From assembly GCF_000515215.1 (NCBI RefSeq), contig NZ_KI911557.1:744001-808000 (forward strand): 64,000 bases of DNA, written 5' to 3'. Every line of letters begins with the position of its first letter. The stretch's first letter is position 1. The position numbers were made by a program, and so were the translations under genes. Shown in pieces: positions 1 through 9,098 of this stretch. Source of the DNA: Methylomonas sp. 11b. GTDB lineage: Bacteria; Pseudomonadota; Gammaproteobacteria; Methylococcales; Methylomonadaceae. The notes beneath the pieces were generated by a model. The model did not search any database and had not been told where the DNA came from. It saw only the letters and a program-made list of their open reading frames with translations.

Positions 1-1438
1 TCCAATCGCTCATGGCGCCATTCCAAAGTCCGGGCAACTCTAAAGCTTTCAATTCTTTACCACCCTTCGATTTCGATGAAATAAATCCGGTTTGCTTATC
101 AACGTATTGTAAAAGATTAAATTTTTCGCCTTTATAGTTCTTCACTCCACATACCAAATCCACAGGATTAAAATGTGTTGAATTCATCATTTTTGCTTTT
201 TCTGTCGGATTTGATAAATCAATTTGCGAACTTTCGAGAATTTGAGTAGACACGGTTCCGTCTGCATTTACAGTAAGAAAAGGACCGCCACCAGGCTCTC
301 CGGTGTTTTTAACCATACCACAAACCCTAATCGGACGATCTAGTTTTGATTTAAGATACTGTTTTAAATCACTTTTATCCAATTTATTAATGTCAGGATG
401 AATGTTATTAAGTTCCTTTTCGCAAAACAGAGCAATTTCATGTAAGCTTGAAATAGAGATATTATCTTTCTCCAATAATTGAAGATTTTCAAACGCTTTT
501 TGTTGAAGCTTAATCAATAAACCCGCAATAGCTTTCTTGTATTTAACTGTTTGATTTTTAAGTGAATCAGGAACCACGTTATCAATATTTTTAATAAAAA
601 TAACATCTGCATTCAAATCGTTCAGATTTTCAATAAGAGCACCATGTCCTCCGGGGCGAAAAACTAATTTTCCATTTTCGCGAAATGGTTGATTTTGTTC
701 GTCGACAGCTATAGTGTCAGTCGATGTTTTTTGTTCTGAGAAACTGATGTTGAATTTTTTGCCCAGTACATTTTCGTATTCAGAAAGTGTATCATTTACA
801 TGATTTTCAAACAGCTGACGGTGTTCAGTTGAAACTGTGAAATGAATATTTACTTCATTCGATGCATTAGAAGCATACAATCCCCCTTCCACCAAATGCT
901 CCTGTAGCGAAGTACGTTTTTCATTGTTATATGTGTGAAATAAAAGCAAGCCTTTGGGCAACGCACCATAATTCAAGCCATCACTATTTAATAAATTGGA
1001 TACAATAGCTTTTGTTTCTCCATTTTTAATCAAATCATCAATACTTTTATTATTATTTTTCAAACAACATTCGTTCAAAGCATTGTAAAAAGCGAAGTTT
1101 TTAATTTCAGTAATAAATTTAATTTCAGCAGGTTTTGTTGGTTCGGCATAATCGGCATCCAAAAACTCATATAAATCTTTAAACATACGACTGGCCGCAC
1201 CCGATGCCGGAACAAATTTGAGTATTGAAGCATTGCTTTTCAAATAAGCATCCCATGTTTCCAACAAATCATTAATTTGTGCATCCGAAGCAATGGTAAT
1301 ACCCTGCCCTGGTGATGCCGCATTAATAATTTTCAAAAACGGGAAACCAGTTTCAAAACTTTTAAGCTGATGAACAATTTGTGATTCTGAAATACATTTT
1401 TCGCTAATTTGCTGTAAATCGTTGTTTGATAGCATCAT
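1..1438 (-). CDS. DUF4301 family protein, partial (3' end beyond window)
   Basis: An open frame of about 479 codons runs from the ATG-ATG pair at 1438/1435 to the window edge without a stop. I read it from the sequence directly. Landmarks are a PASGAASRMFK stretch near residue 75, LPKGLLLFHTY near residue 165, RPGGHGALIENLNDL in the middle, and VKNTGEPGGGPF near residue 385. These fit DUF4301, a Bacteroidota family of roughly 500 residues with no assigned function. Codon use is strongly AT-rich (many AAA, AAT, TTA, GAA), unlike the rest of the window. The first ATG is preceded by an AT-rich leader typical of Bacteroidota. It has no functional link to its neighbours. Either it was acquired or it marks a chimeric contig join. 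Confidence 0.8.
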   Translation of the reverse strand, partial: MMLSNNDLQQISEKCISESQIVHQLKSFETGFPFLKIINAASPGQGITIASDAQINDLLETWDAYLKSNASILKFVPASGAASRMFKDLYEFLDADYAEPTKPAEIKFITEIKNFAFYNALNECCLKNNNKSIDDLIKNGETKAIVSNLLNSDGLNYGALPKGLLLFHTYNNEKRTSLQEHLVEGGLYASNASNEVNIHFTVSTEHRQLFENHVNDTLSEYENVLGKKFNISFSEQKTSTDTIAVDEQNQPFRENGKLVFRPGGHGALIENLNDLNADVIFIKNIDNVVPDSLKNQTVKYKKAIAGLLIKLQQKAFENLQLLEKDNISISSLHEIALFCEKELNNIHPDINKLDKSDLKQYLKSKLDRPIRVCGMVKNTGEPGGGPFLTVNADGTVSTQILESSQIDLSNPTEKAKMMNSTHFNPVDLVCGVKNYKGEKFNLLQYVDKQTGFISSKSKGGKELKALELPGLWNGAMSDW

Positions 1439-2150
1439 GTTATAATTTTTGATGTTGTAAATTTTGTTATATGTATCTATACAATTAAACGCCAAAAGTA
1501 CGGCTACATTTGGCCACCTCGAAAAAACCATCCGATGGGAAAAAAGCGGCAACCCAATGCTACTGATACCCGCCATGATCATAGAAAGCTTCTTGCCGCC
1601 GAAAAGGGCATTGATCTGCCCACAGTGGGGATTGTGGTGTGATATCCGAGCTACTCCGTAGTCTTTACCAAAATCATCCCCACTTTAGAAAAACACTGAT
1701 ATCCGATTGATTCCCGTATGAGTAGCGTTCGGCATAATTCATCATTAGATTCATATGGCAACAATGCATCGGCTTTGGAGCTACACAAAAATTCTATATC
1801 ATAAATGACTGCTTATGGTCGATTGTGTTGAAAAAACCTACTTTTCTCGAATTCCAACTAATTTTGCAGTTTAAGCAAATTGTAAGTTATTGCTTTTCTT
1901 CTTAATTACTTTTCTGCTTTAACCCAATTTTCCAACAATAGCCATTTTCAACACAATCAGCCAGTTCCTGCCAATCTAATGCTGACTTTTCTCAAGAATG
2001 CATATGCAACGACACCAGGACACTAAGTAACACAATATGCTTTTGTTACAAAAAATCATAGGCTATTGTTTTTATTGGCATTTGTGAATCTCTAAAAATT
2101 GCGCCCTGCGAGTAAAATCAGACTGGACTCAAGTCCTTTGGAGAACAAAG
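1439..2150. other. Intergenic transition from AT-rich to host-like sequence
   Basis: Composition changes close to 1480-1500, where AT-rich sequence gives way to more balanced sequence. From about 1495 to 1640 one plus-strand frame reads as roughly 45 sensible codons ending in a TGA, including a stretch LLAAEKGIDLPTVGIVV; I could not assign it and it may be a gene remnant. The remainder to 2150 is again AT-rich and shows no convincing gene. Confidence 0.4.
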
Positions 2151-2919
2151 ATGAGGACAGCACAAGACGACCTTTTCGGTTCCCTGTTCGAGCACCGAGA
2201 TCGTCGGATCGATCGGCTGGGCAATCCGTTGTTGGAATTTGAAGCCCATGTGGATTGGGACGCGTTCCGGCCGCTGCTGGATCAAGTCCACTACAAGTTC
2301 CGCAAATCGTCCGCCGGGCGTAACAGGTTGGTGAAAAACTCTTTTTTACAACAAATCGAGCCTATATTTAGCACCACCAGGTTGGCTTTGATACGAAATA
2401 AAGATCTCTTCCAGCTGAATTAGTGTCCAGAATATGGTTTTTCACCAACCTGGTAAGCCTTGGGATGGGGTGTTGATGTTCAAAGCGTTGGTCATCGCCA
2501 GCCTCTACAATCTGTAGCGACGAGCACCTGGAATTTCAAATCGAAGACCGGCGCAGTTTCCAGCGTTTTATCGGTTTGTCGGATGCCAAGCATGCCCCGA
2601 ATCGCAACAGTTTCTGGCAGTTTCTTGAGTCACTCAAAGATCTGAAACTCACCGAGGCCTTATTCAACGAATTCAACCGCCAATTGGATCGCGCCGGTCT
2701 GATCGCCCGCAAAGGTCAACTGATCGTCGGCAGCTTCGTCACAGCATCCGCTCCAAAACCCGTTGCCGGGTCGAACACGTGTTTGCCTGGATGGTGCAAT
2801 GGAGCGGAAAGTCAGTCCGTTGCATCGGCCTGGCTCGCTCCGAAGTGCGTATCGGTTTCATGAACTTGGTTTACAACATGAGGCGTTTTTGCGCTATTCG
2901 CAGGGTAGCTGCGTCTTGA
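2151..2919 (+). pseudogene. IS5-family transposase, interrupted and internally deleted
   Basis: The first 57 codons (start MRTAQDDLFGSLFEH) match the N-terminus of IS5-type transposases. The frame is then interrupted by a 129-bp insertion (2324-2452). After it the protein resumes in another frame with an LEFQIEDRRSFQRFIGLSDAK segment typical of the family. A large internal deletion near 2740 joins the RKGQLI segment directly to the C-terminal SKTRCRVEHVFAWM motif, so the catalytic core is missing. The reading ends at the TGA at 2917. At least two independent lesions make it inactive. I did not find convincing terminal inverted repeats for the parent element. Confidence 0.85.
2324..2452. mobile_element. 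129-bp MITE-like insertion with 16-bp perfect TIRs
   Basis: The ends are perfect 16-bp inverted repeats, CAGGTTGGTGAAAAAC at 2324-2339 and its complement at 2437-2452. A 4-bp direct repeat GTAA flanks it (2320-2323 and 2453-2456). Removing the element plus one GTAA restores the transposase reading S-A-G-R-K-P-W-D-G. There is no coding capacity for a transposase, so it is a non-autonomous element mobilised in trans. Confidence 0.85.
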
Positions 2920-3170
2920 TGCCGCCCCTAGGGGCCGAAAAGGCTCCTATGGGAAGATGATTGTTTGGAAAAGTTGGCTTTTGAGGCCGTTTTAAACCTC
3001 GCAAACAATTATTATTGGATTATTATTAGAGGTACCCTAAGGTTAAAATTGACTGTTAGCTAATCAAGTCTGCGCACACAAGCTGACGTCAGTCTTAAAT
3101 TATCGCGGCACGCTAGTTATTTTAGGCGATAATTAAAGTTTATTTTCAACTCTCCTCGCAAGATTTCTCA

Positions 3171-4490
3171 ATGACAAAACTGTTACTCACGTTTTTGGTA
3201 GCTCTGATATGGGGAAGCCCCGCTTTTTGCCAGGATTTGCTGGAAACCTATCAGCTGGCGAAAGCAAATGACCCGGAGTTTAAAAGTTCGGACATCAATA
3301 AATTAGCCACCGCCGAAATCAAGTCGCAAAGCATCGCACAGATGTTGCCGAATCTTTCCTTTAGTGCCAACAGCAGCCGCAATCGTCTGGAAAGTACCAG
3401 CTTTTTGGGAACCACATTGCAGCATTATTGGGACAGCAAATTGGGCATCAATTTGAAACAACCGGTGTTTCATTGGGACCATTGGGTACAGCTCGATCAG
3501 GCTGATAACAAAATTGCTCAGGCGGAAGCACAATTCCAAGCCAAACAACAAAGCTTGATGCGCAGAACCGCCGAGGCTTATTTCAACATATTGGCCGCGC
3601 AAGACAATCTGGAATTTGCCAACTCGGAAAAAAAATCCATCGAAAAGCAATTAGAGCAGGCCAAACAGCGTTTCGACGTCGGTATCATTGCTATTACTGA
3701 CGTTTATGAAGCCCAAGCCGGCTATGACAGGGCCCTGGCAAGCGAGATCGAAGCGGGAAACCTTTTGGATAACAGCAAGGAAGCGCTGCGGGAAATCATA
3801 GGCGAAAACGCCGCCGAACTGAACAGTTTGCAACCGCAAATCCCACTCAGCCCGCCGGCACCGGAAGATCTGTCGTCCTGGGCGAATACCGCCGAGAACA
3901 ACAATTTCTCTATTGTCGCTCAGATCAATCAAGCCGAATATGTCCGCAAAAACGTCGAGTTGCAACAATCCAAGCATCTGCCAACCCTTGACATCGTTGC
4001 TCAATACAGCGAAATGGACACAGGCAACCAATACGGTTTGCGCGGCGACAATGAAAGCTTCGGATTGCAACTAAACCTGCCTTTATACGAAGGCGGCGGC
4101 ACCTCTTCCCGCAGCCGCCAGGCAGCTTACGAGTATGAAGCCGCCAAGGAAGATTTGACTAAAGTAAAACGCAGCATCAATCGTGGCGTTAAAGACGCGT
4201 TTCGGGGCGTAGTTTCCAGCATCAGCAGAGTCAAAGCGCTGGAAGCCACCAGCAAATCCGCTGCAATGGCAGTGGAAGCCGCCGAAGCCGGTTTTGAAGT
4301 GGGCACCCGCACCATGGTGGATGTGCTCGCTGAACAACGCAACCTTTTTAGAGCCAAAAGCGATCACGCCAGAAGCCGTTACGACTATCTGATTAACGGC
4401 ATCAAACTCAAAGAAGCGGCCGGCAGCCTGAATGAACAGGACTTGGAGCAGATCAATCAATATTTGCAGGGAACGCTGAGTAAGAACTAG
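3171..4490 (+). CDS. TolC family outer membrane channel protein
   Basis: The 439-residue product has a signal peptide (MTKLLLTFLVALIWGSPAFC, cleavage about residue 20) and the two internally duplicated outer membrane efflux repeats of the TolC family. The N-terminal LLETYQLAKANDPEF motif and the LKQPVFHWDHW stretch are typical of type I secretion and efflux outer membrane channels. It is slightly shorter than E. coli TolC (493 aa precursor). The protein should trimerise as a barrel and periplasmic tunnel. It stands alone between two insertion sequences, so no partner pump or adaptor is evident locally. The ribosome binding site is weak. Family assignment is firm; the substrate is unknown. Confidence 0.9.
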   Translation: MTKLLLTFLVALIWGSPAFCQDLLETYQLAKANDPEFKSSDINKLATAEIKSQSIAQMLPNLSFSANSSRNRLESTSFLGTTLQHYWDSKLGINLKQPVFHWDHWVQLDQADNKIAQAEAQFQAKQQSLMRRTAEAYFNILAAQDNLEFANSEKKSIEKQLEQAKQRFDVGIIAITDVYEAQAGYDRALASEIEAGNLLDNSKEALREIIGENAAELNSLQPQIPLSPPAPEDLSSWANTAENNNFSIVAQINQAEYVRKNVELQQSKHLPTLDIVAQYSEMDTGNQYGLRGDNESFGLQLNLPLYEGGGTSSRSRQAAYEYEAAKEDLTKVKRSINRGVKDAFRGVVSSISRVKALEATSKSAAMAVEAAEAGFEVGTRTMVDVLAEQRNLFRAKSDHARSRYDYLINGIKLKEAAGSLNEQDLEQINQYLQGTLSKN

Positions 4491-4808
4491 CTCACCCGTG
4501 GAGTGCTCGATGCCGCTCGTTAACATCGCCGGTTTTGCCGCTCCCCAATGCCGGGCGTTATTAGCTCAGCCATGTTCTTATCATTTAGGTTTCGACTATA
4601 ACCGGTAAATGTGCAGCCGAAAGCAGGCTTAGGATATAGTGAGTTTCCAAACCTTTGCTATTTGCGGGAAACATAGCTTTTACTTCGTTTACCGCATCCT
4701 CAACGGCTAAAGCCGCATGCCGCCTATATCGGGCGGCAAACAGCCCGGCCAGACTTAATCGATTCTTTCTACCCTCGCAGCCATTCGGTTATCGCTTTAG
4801 CCTTGGGC
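4491..4808. other. Intergenic region with a possible gene remnant
   Basis: On the minus strand one frame from 4788 down to a TAA at 4585 is open for about 67 codons without a start. It ends in a plausible helical tail (HYILSLLSAAHLPVIVET). It could be the 3' end of a gene cut by the neighbouring IS256 element. I do not recognise it. Confidence 0.3.
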
Positions 4809-6146
4809 GGAGGGTGTAAGAATTTTTGTGTAAACGGCCCTGAGGTAGGAAACTACCGATCCTGACAAGGAGGAAACCATGACCGTATCATCAAAAGCCA
4901 TACCGGATGACCTACTCGACGCCTTGATGTCGCACTATCAAAAACCCGAGGACCTGATCGGTGCCAATGGTCTGCTGAAGCAGTTGACCAAAGCGATAGT
5001 CGAACGGGCCCTGGAAGCGGAAATGACCGCGCACTTGGGCCACGGTAAGCATGAGGCGGTGACCAACGCCAGCAGCAATGCCCGAAACGGCAAAAGCCGG
5101 AAAACGCTGAAAGGTGACTTCGGCGACTTGCCTATCGAGATTCCCCGCGACCGTCATGGCGAATTCGAACCGCAGATCATTCCTAAGCATCAACGGCGCT
5201 GGACCGGTTTCGACGATAAGATCATTTCGTTATATGCCCGAGGACTGACGGTACGGGAAATCCAAGCCCATTTATTCGAGCTTTACGGCACCGAGGTATC
5301 CCCCACCTTGATTTCCTCGGTGACCGACGCGGTACTCGAAGAGGTGGGCGTCTGGCAAAGCCGCCCGCTGGATCCGATTTACCCGATTGTGTACCTCGAC
5401 TGTCTGCATACCAAAGTGCGCGATAGTGGCAGCGTGCGGGTCAAGGCCGTCTATCTGGCCATCGGTGTCAATCTGGACGGCCACAAAGAAGTGCTGGGGC
5501 TGTGGATTGCCCAAAGCGAAGGCGCCAAATTTTGGTTGCAAGTGGTCACCGAGCTCAAGAACCGTGGCGTCAACGACATCTTTATCGCCTGTGTCGATGG
5601 TCTGAAGGGATTTCCGGAGGCTATCGAAACCGTGTTTCCCAAAGCGGCCGTTCAACTGTGTATTGTCCACTTGGTCCGTCATAGCCTCAACTATGTCAGC
5701 TACAAAAGGCGCCAGTCGGTTGCCGACGACCTCAAGCAGATTTATCGAGCCGCAACGGCGAGGGAAGCCGAGCAAAAGCTGACCGAATTCGAGGCCAACT
5801 GGCTGGAGACCTATCCCACGATCGCCCCCATCTGGCGACGAAACTGGGGGCACATCATCCCGTTTTTCGACTATCCGCCCGAGATTCGCAAGGTGATCTA
5901 CACTACCAATACCATCGAATCGGTGAATCGAAGTCTGAGAAAAATCATGAAAAACCGCGCGGTCTTCCCCAGTGATGACGCCTTGTCCAAACTGCTCTAT
6001 TTGGCGTTGCGCAATATCAGCCAAAATTGGACCATGCCCGTCTACGATTGGAAAGCCGCTTTGAATCGGTTTAGTATTCAGTTCGAAGATCGCTTCCCTA
6101 GCCATTAAACCAAACTACCGTTTACACAAAATTTGGGACACTCCCC
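4809..6146 (+). mobile_element. IS256-family insertion sequence
   Basis: A full-length IS256-type transposase is bracketed by imperfect inverted repeats: 4809-4837 on the left and 6118-6146 on the right, sharing TTTTGTGTAAACGG at their inner ends. The right end is followed at once by a second copy of its outer sequence (AAAATTTTGGGACACTCCC, 6147-6165), so the exact boundary and target duplication are unclear. Confidence 0.8.
4879..6108 (+). CDS. IS256 family (mutator-type) transposase
   Basis: The 409-residue protein has the typical length of the family. It starts with MTVSSKAIPDDLLDALMSHY after a good AAGGAGG site at 4867-4873. The N-terminal region contains EAEMTAHLGHGKHE, the central catalytic core contains VYLDCLHTKVRD (first Asp) and FIACVDGLKGFPEAI (second Asp), and the C-terminal part contains YTTNTIESVNRSLRKI with the catalytic Glu. 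The frame is intact from start to stop, so the element may still be active. It catalyses transposition of its own element. Confidence 0.95.
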   Translation: MTVSSKAIPDDLLDALMSHYQKPEDLIGANGLLKQLTKAIVERALEAEMTAHLGHGKHEAVTNASSNARNGKSRKTLKGDFGDLPIEIPRDRHGEFEPQIIPKHQRRWTGFDDKIISLYARGLTVREIQAHLFELYGTEVSPTLISSVTDAVLEEVGVWQSRPLDPIYPIVYLDCLHTKVRDSGSVRVKAVYLAIGVNLDGHKEVLGLWIAQSEGAKFWLQVVTELKNRGVNDIFIACVDGLKGFPEAIETVFPKAAVQLCIVHLVRHSLNYVSYKRRQSVADDLKQIYRAATAREAEQKLTEFEANWLETYPTIAPIWRRNWGHIIPFFDYPPEIRKVIYTTNTIESVNRSLRKIMKNRAVFPSDDALSKLLYLALRNISQNWTMPVYDWKAALNRFSIQFEDRFPSH

Positions 6147-6499
6147 AAAATTTTGGGACACTCCCGACACTCTCCCGGCTATTAGGCTTACGCACAAGGT
6201 ATTTTGCTATCCTCGCAACGCTTTTAGGTGGTCCTTAAGCCCAAAAAACCTTGCAGGCAAAGCAAATTGCTTTGCGAGCCCGGCAAAAGGCCTTGCACGC
6301 AAGGCGTTTTGGTTTGCGTCCAAGAGAATTAGGCTTTCGCGACTAGCAAAATGCAATCATCGCTCGGCTCCAGTGATTGCGAACGGGAAACAACCAACCG
6401 CCCACGCGAAAATGAGGCCCAGCAATGTCCCTTGATTTGGGAATTGGATGTAATCGATCATGGTATTGGTGGTGGAATTAGACGGCAATCGGCCAAGAG
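6147..6499. other. Non-coding region rich in short palindromes
   Basis: Apart from the IS256 end duplication, the stretch 6240-6330 contains nested short palindromes, such as GGCAAAGCAAATTGCTTTGC and GCCTTGCACGCAAGGC. It could be a repeat or structured element. A 100-codon plus-strand frame here has no recognisable protein character and I do not call it a gene. Confidence 0.35.
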
Positions 6500-6672
6500 C
6501 AGACAGATGGTTTTTCTGACGAAGGTCTGCTGATAAATATAGAACCGCCAGCCGTAATCCCAAAAAGGTGCGACCACCTATAGGTTGTGCCGAGCTATGC
6601 GAGGCGCAACAATCGCGAACGGTGCGCCTGACGGCAGCACCCTATAATCTGCGCACCTTATGGCCTTAAAAT
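6500..6672 (-). repeat. Dispersed repeat, copy 1 (inverted relative to 25938-26115)
   Basis: Read on the minus strand, this roughly 173-bp block matches 25938-26115 on the plus strand with only scattered differences. Shared blocks include AAGGCCATAAGGTGCGC, a GGGTGCTGCCGT segment, CGCCTCGCATAGCTCGGCAC and CAGACCTTCGTCA near the far end. It carries internal inverted segments and no gene, consistent with a non-autonomous element or REP-like family. Confidence 0.75.
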
Positions 6673-6752
6673 TGACGAGTTGAACGTCCGCACTATCTTG
6701 GTAGCTGTCGTTCTTGTGAATGCCGCTCTTATTTTGAGCCCGGCCTGACCAA

Positions 6753-8030
6753 TCATTGCCGATCAGAGTCAAACCGTGAATCAATTGGCGGCAGGAACTC
6801 ATCAGCGAGAAATCGACGGACACGTTGGCGTATCGAGGCCTTAGTGATTGGCTCGTCGTACCGCACATCAATCACGGCAATTCCGTTCTCCTTACACAAT
6901 GCCCTCTTTAATATGTCGCGCTTCAATACACGTTCGTGAGCATCTTCGCCCCCAAATACGGAGAGCGGCCGGTAGTGTTGCTCGCCTTGGTGCTCAATAG
7001 CTAACTTAAGGTCTGGCAAATAAATGTCGATCCTCATTCGCCCTAACCACGCTGGTGATGCCTCTCGCAAAACTAGCTGGTCAGGAAAAAGTTCTCGGAT
7101 GACACCATAAAGTTCTGCTTCGCGTACCCAACGGCTCAATCCTAAAACGAGCTTCAATTCTGCCCTAGCGGTTTTTTCGTCCACACCAAGGTCAAACCGC
7201 ATTTGATCTACGAATGCCTCGAATCCTGTTTCGATACTCGGGCCGTAACGACTCGCCGGCTCCTCTGGGGATAACTTCCGAGCAAGGCAAAGATGACATA
7301 TATCTTCAGCATATGTGGCGTCTTTTAGCAACGCTACAACCTCTTGGGGCCAAGATCCTTCCACATATTGTGGGACCAAAGAAGTTGCTTGGGATAATAT
7401 GGTCATATGGAAAGGCTTGGCACAAACGCAAAAGAGCTGCGACCCGGTGATCATGTGAACGAACGATACCGTGCGGAAACCAACGATTTCTCTTGTTGGC
7501 GTAAAATTAGCCACCAGTGGTTGCTTTAGATCTCCTTCGCTAATAAGCCGGTTTGTCACCTCTTGGAAAACCTGGCCGGTGACTAATAGGTGGTTTATTC
7601 GAAACTCGTGATTGGTCTGGCGTTTGAGATGGCGGGTTTTAATTTGTGTGCTGCGATATACCCCAAATCCGTAATCAATAGGGAGCATGGTAATACTATC
7701 TGAAGATATTTTTAGATTATCAATTTTGTCTCCCTGTCGAGTCGCAAAATTAATATTGGTATACCAGGTATCGTACCCGGTTGATGATAAAGCATGCAGA
7801 GTAGCGTATCTTTCCTTGAAATACATTGGGTAAAAAAGCACCACCGGTGACTTGACTAACCGACCGCTAAGCTCATCACGAAATTGTTTGAAGAGATGCG
7901 TTTCAAGTGCGCGTTCTACGGCCATAACAGGTGTCACACCCGCAGTACGCAGGTCAAGTAACATTTGTCTAACAAGCTCAGAGCTATGCAGTTTGATAGT
8001 AATGCTAGAGACATTGCTATCAGATGTCAT
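6753..8030 (-). CDS. Unrecognised protein with C-terminal PD-(D/E)xK-like nuclease domain
   Basis: I chose the ATG at 8030 (MTSDSNVSS), giving 425 residues; an in-frame ATG at 8075 would add 15 residues inside the upstream gene. Residues 1-60 look like a short helical, regulator-like region (ELVRQMLLDLRTAGVTPVMAVERALE). The middle is unassigned but has a DICHLCLARKLSPEE segment. Around residues 330-400 there is a nuclease-like signature: RIDIYLPDLKLAIEHQGEQHY (Asp, then Glu and Gln), followed by RDILKRALCKENGIAVIDVRY. This resembles Vsr-like or DUF559-like nucleases of the restriction-endonuclease fold. It overlaps the upstream gene by 11 bp, so the two are probably co-translated. A role in nucleic acid cleavage, perhaps defence, is inference. 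Confidence 0.6.
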   Translation of the reverse strand: MTSDSNVSSITIKLHSSELVRQMLLDLRTAGVTPVMAVERALETHLFKQFRDELSGRLVKSPVVLFYPMYFKERYATLHALSSTGYDTWYTNINFATRQGDKIDNLKISSDSITMLPIDYGFGVYRSTQIKTRHLKRQTNHEFRINHLLVTGQVFQEVTNRLISEGDLKQPLVANFTPTREIVGFRTVSFVHMITGSQLFCVCAKPFHMTILSQATSLVPQYVEGSWPQEVVALLKDATYAEDICHLCLARKLSPEEPASRYGPSIETGFEAFVDQMRFDLGVDEKTARAELKLVLGLSRWVREAELYGVIRELFPDQLVLREASPAWLGRMRIDIYLPDLKLAIEHQGEQHYRPLSVFGGEDAHERVLKRDILKRALCKENGIAVIDVRYDEPITKASIRQRVRRFLADEFLPPIDSRFDSDRQ

Positions 8031-8784
8031 TGGTATCCCATTCAGGCCGTAGGGCCGATTGTTCTCGCGCTGCACGGAAAAAACTTGCTAGAGCCCTAGA
8101 TTCATTTGTGTATTCCGGCGAAAAGCACGAACCGCCGTGCGAGAGGGCCAACGCAAAGCATAAGAGGTCGAGAAGAGACACTAATCGAAAAAAATTAACG
8201 TTATCGCCGTATCCTTCAAATATGCCGTGCAGGATGCCGTGCCGATTCAACTGATCTAACCCTTCGTAACAATTCGTAGAGCTAGTAAAGCGGTTGACAT
8301 AGAATTCCCGGAACGATTCAAGCATAACGATCCGCTCTTCATATCGGGAAGGAGAGCGTTCCTCTTTCGCGAGCAGTTCGTCGAGTTCGGCACGCAGCCA
8401 AGGCGTGTTGCCTTTTTTTGAAAGACCATCACGTTCAACGGAAATTTTTTTGAATACGCCTTCAAGTACGGGGATCAGAGTGCAAACCGCAGCGTGGGGA
8501 AGGCCGGTAAGCCCGGCTTCGATCGCTTCAGCAATCGGCTTCCTGAAATCTCGAACAAAGATGGTTACGCTGTAAAGCCCAACCAACTTAGCAGCCAAAT
8601 TATCGTCTGAGTATATTTGAGGAAGGAATGATTTAAGAATTGCTTGCTTTTCTACTGGATCGGCGTTTTCTATTCGGCATCCAAGATTACTTATAACCCC
8701 GACCGAAACGTAGGCAGGAACAACCCAATCAACAGATTTCAGCGCATTCGCTGCCCTTCTCAAGCCTGAGTTTATATCGGGCAC
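8020..8784 (-). CDS. Unrecognised protein with HEPN-like RxxxxH motif
   Basis: This 254-residue, mostly helical protein has no family I can name with confidence. Near residue 181 it has NRHGILHGIFEGYG, which contains an R-x4-H motif followed by a helix (FRLVSLLDLLCFAL). This arrangement is seen in HEPN-type RNase domains and in abortive-infection proteins. The N-terminal half is helical with no visible catalytic motif. Its stop codon lies 11 bp inside the next gene (nuclease-like, 6753-8030), indicating translational coupling. The start ATG at 8784 overlaps the end of a small frame upstream. The HEPN reading is inference from one motif and its context. Confidence 0.5.
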   Translation of the reverse strand: MPDINSGLRRAANALKSVDWVVPAYVSVGVISNLGCRIENADPVEKQAILKSFLPQIYSDDNLAAKLVGLYSVTIFVRDFRKPIAEAIEAGLTGLPHAAVCTLIPVLEGVFKKISVERDGLSKKGNTPWLRAELDELLAKEERSPSRYEERIVMLESFREFYVNRFTSSTNCYEGLDQLNRHGILHGIFEGYGDNVNFFRLVSLLDLLCFALALSHGGSCFSPEYTNESRALASFFRAAREQSALRPEWDTNDI

Positions 8785-9023
8785 CTTTTGATTCTCATAA
8801 AGTCTGCTGATGAAATGATTTTATGACATTTTATATAATTCAGGGCAGAGAAACATTTTAGGCTAATCGGCAATGACCGGTTTGACCAAGACTGGCAAGC
8901 CCACTCGGGCTTGCCGAGAGTCAGCTTGAATTCACATAACTGACAAACATTCCCTTGTATGACGAATGGCTCTTTTGGGCCGGCTTCAACAATTTCCCAT
9001 TTCCAAGAACTATCTTTCGCCAT
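8772..9023 (-). CDS. Small hypothetical protein upstream of the HEPN-like gene
   Basis: A frame of 83 codons (from MAKDSSWKWEIVE) ends at a TAA that overlaps the start of the next gene by 13 bp. It includes CQLCEFKLTLGKPEW, so two cysteines lie close together. I do not recognise it. The overlap suggests it may belong to the same operon, but it could also be a decayed 5' remnant of a longer gene. Confidence 0.3.
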   Translation of the reverse strand: MAKDSSWKWEIVEAGPKEPFVIQGNVCQLCEFKLTLGKPEWACQSWSNRSLPISLKCFSALNYIKCHKIISSADFMRIKRCPI

Positions 9024-9098
9024 TGGCGTATGTCTCTCTGAACCCATGGCCCAAAGTGTTACCTATAAAGTCCAACAATATGGGTTGTTGCTTTACCG

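Noticed and set aside
1464..1661. A 65-codon plus-strand frame at the composition switch
   Set aside because: No recognisable domain, and a competing frame reads at least as well over the same DNA.
5272..6105. A long minus-strand frame opposite the IS256 transposase
   Set aside because: It is a shadow of the well-supported transposase and has no family resemblance.
6133..6435. A 100-codon plus-strand frame after the IS256 element
   Set aside because: It covers a palindrome-rich stretch and the IS end, has no protein-like composition and no ribosome binding site.
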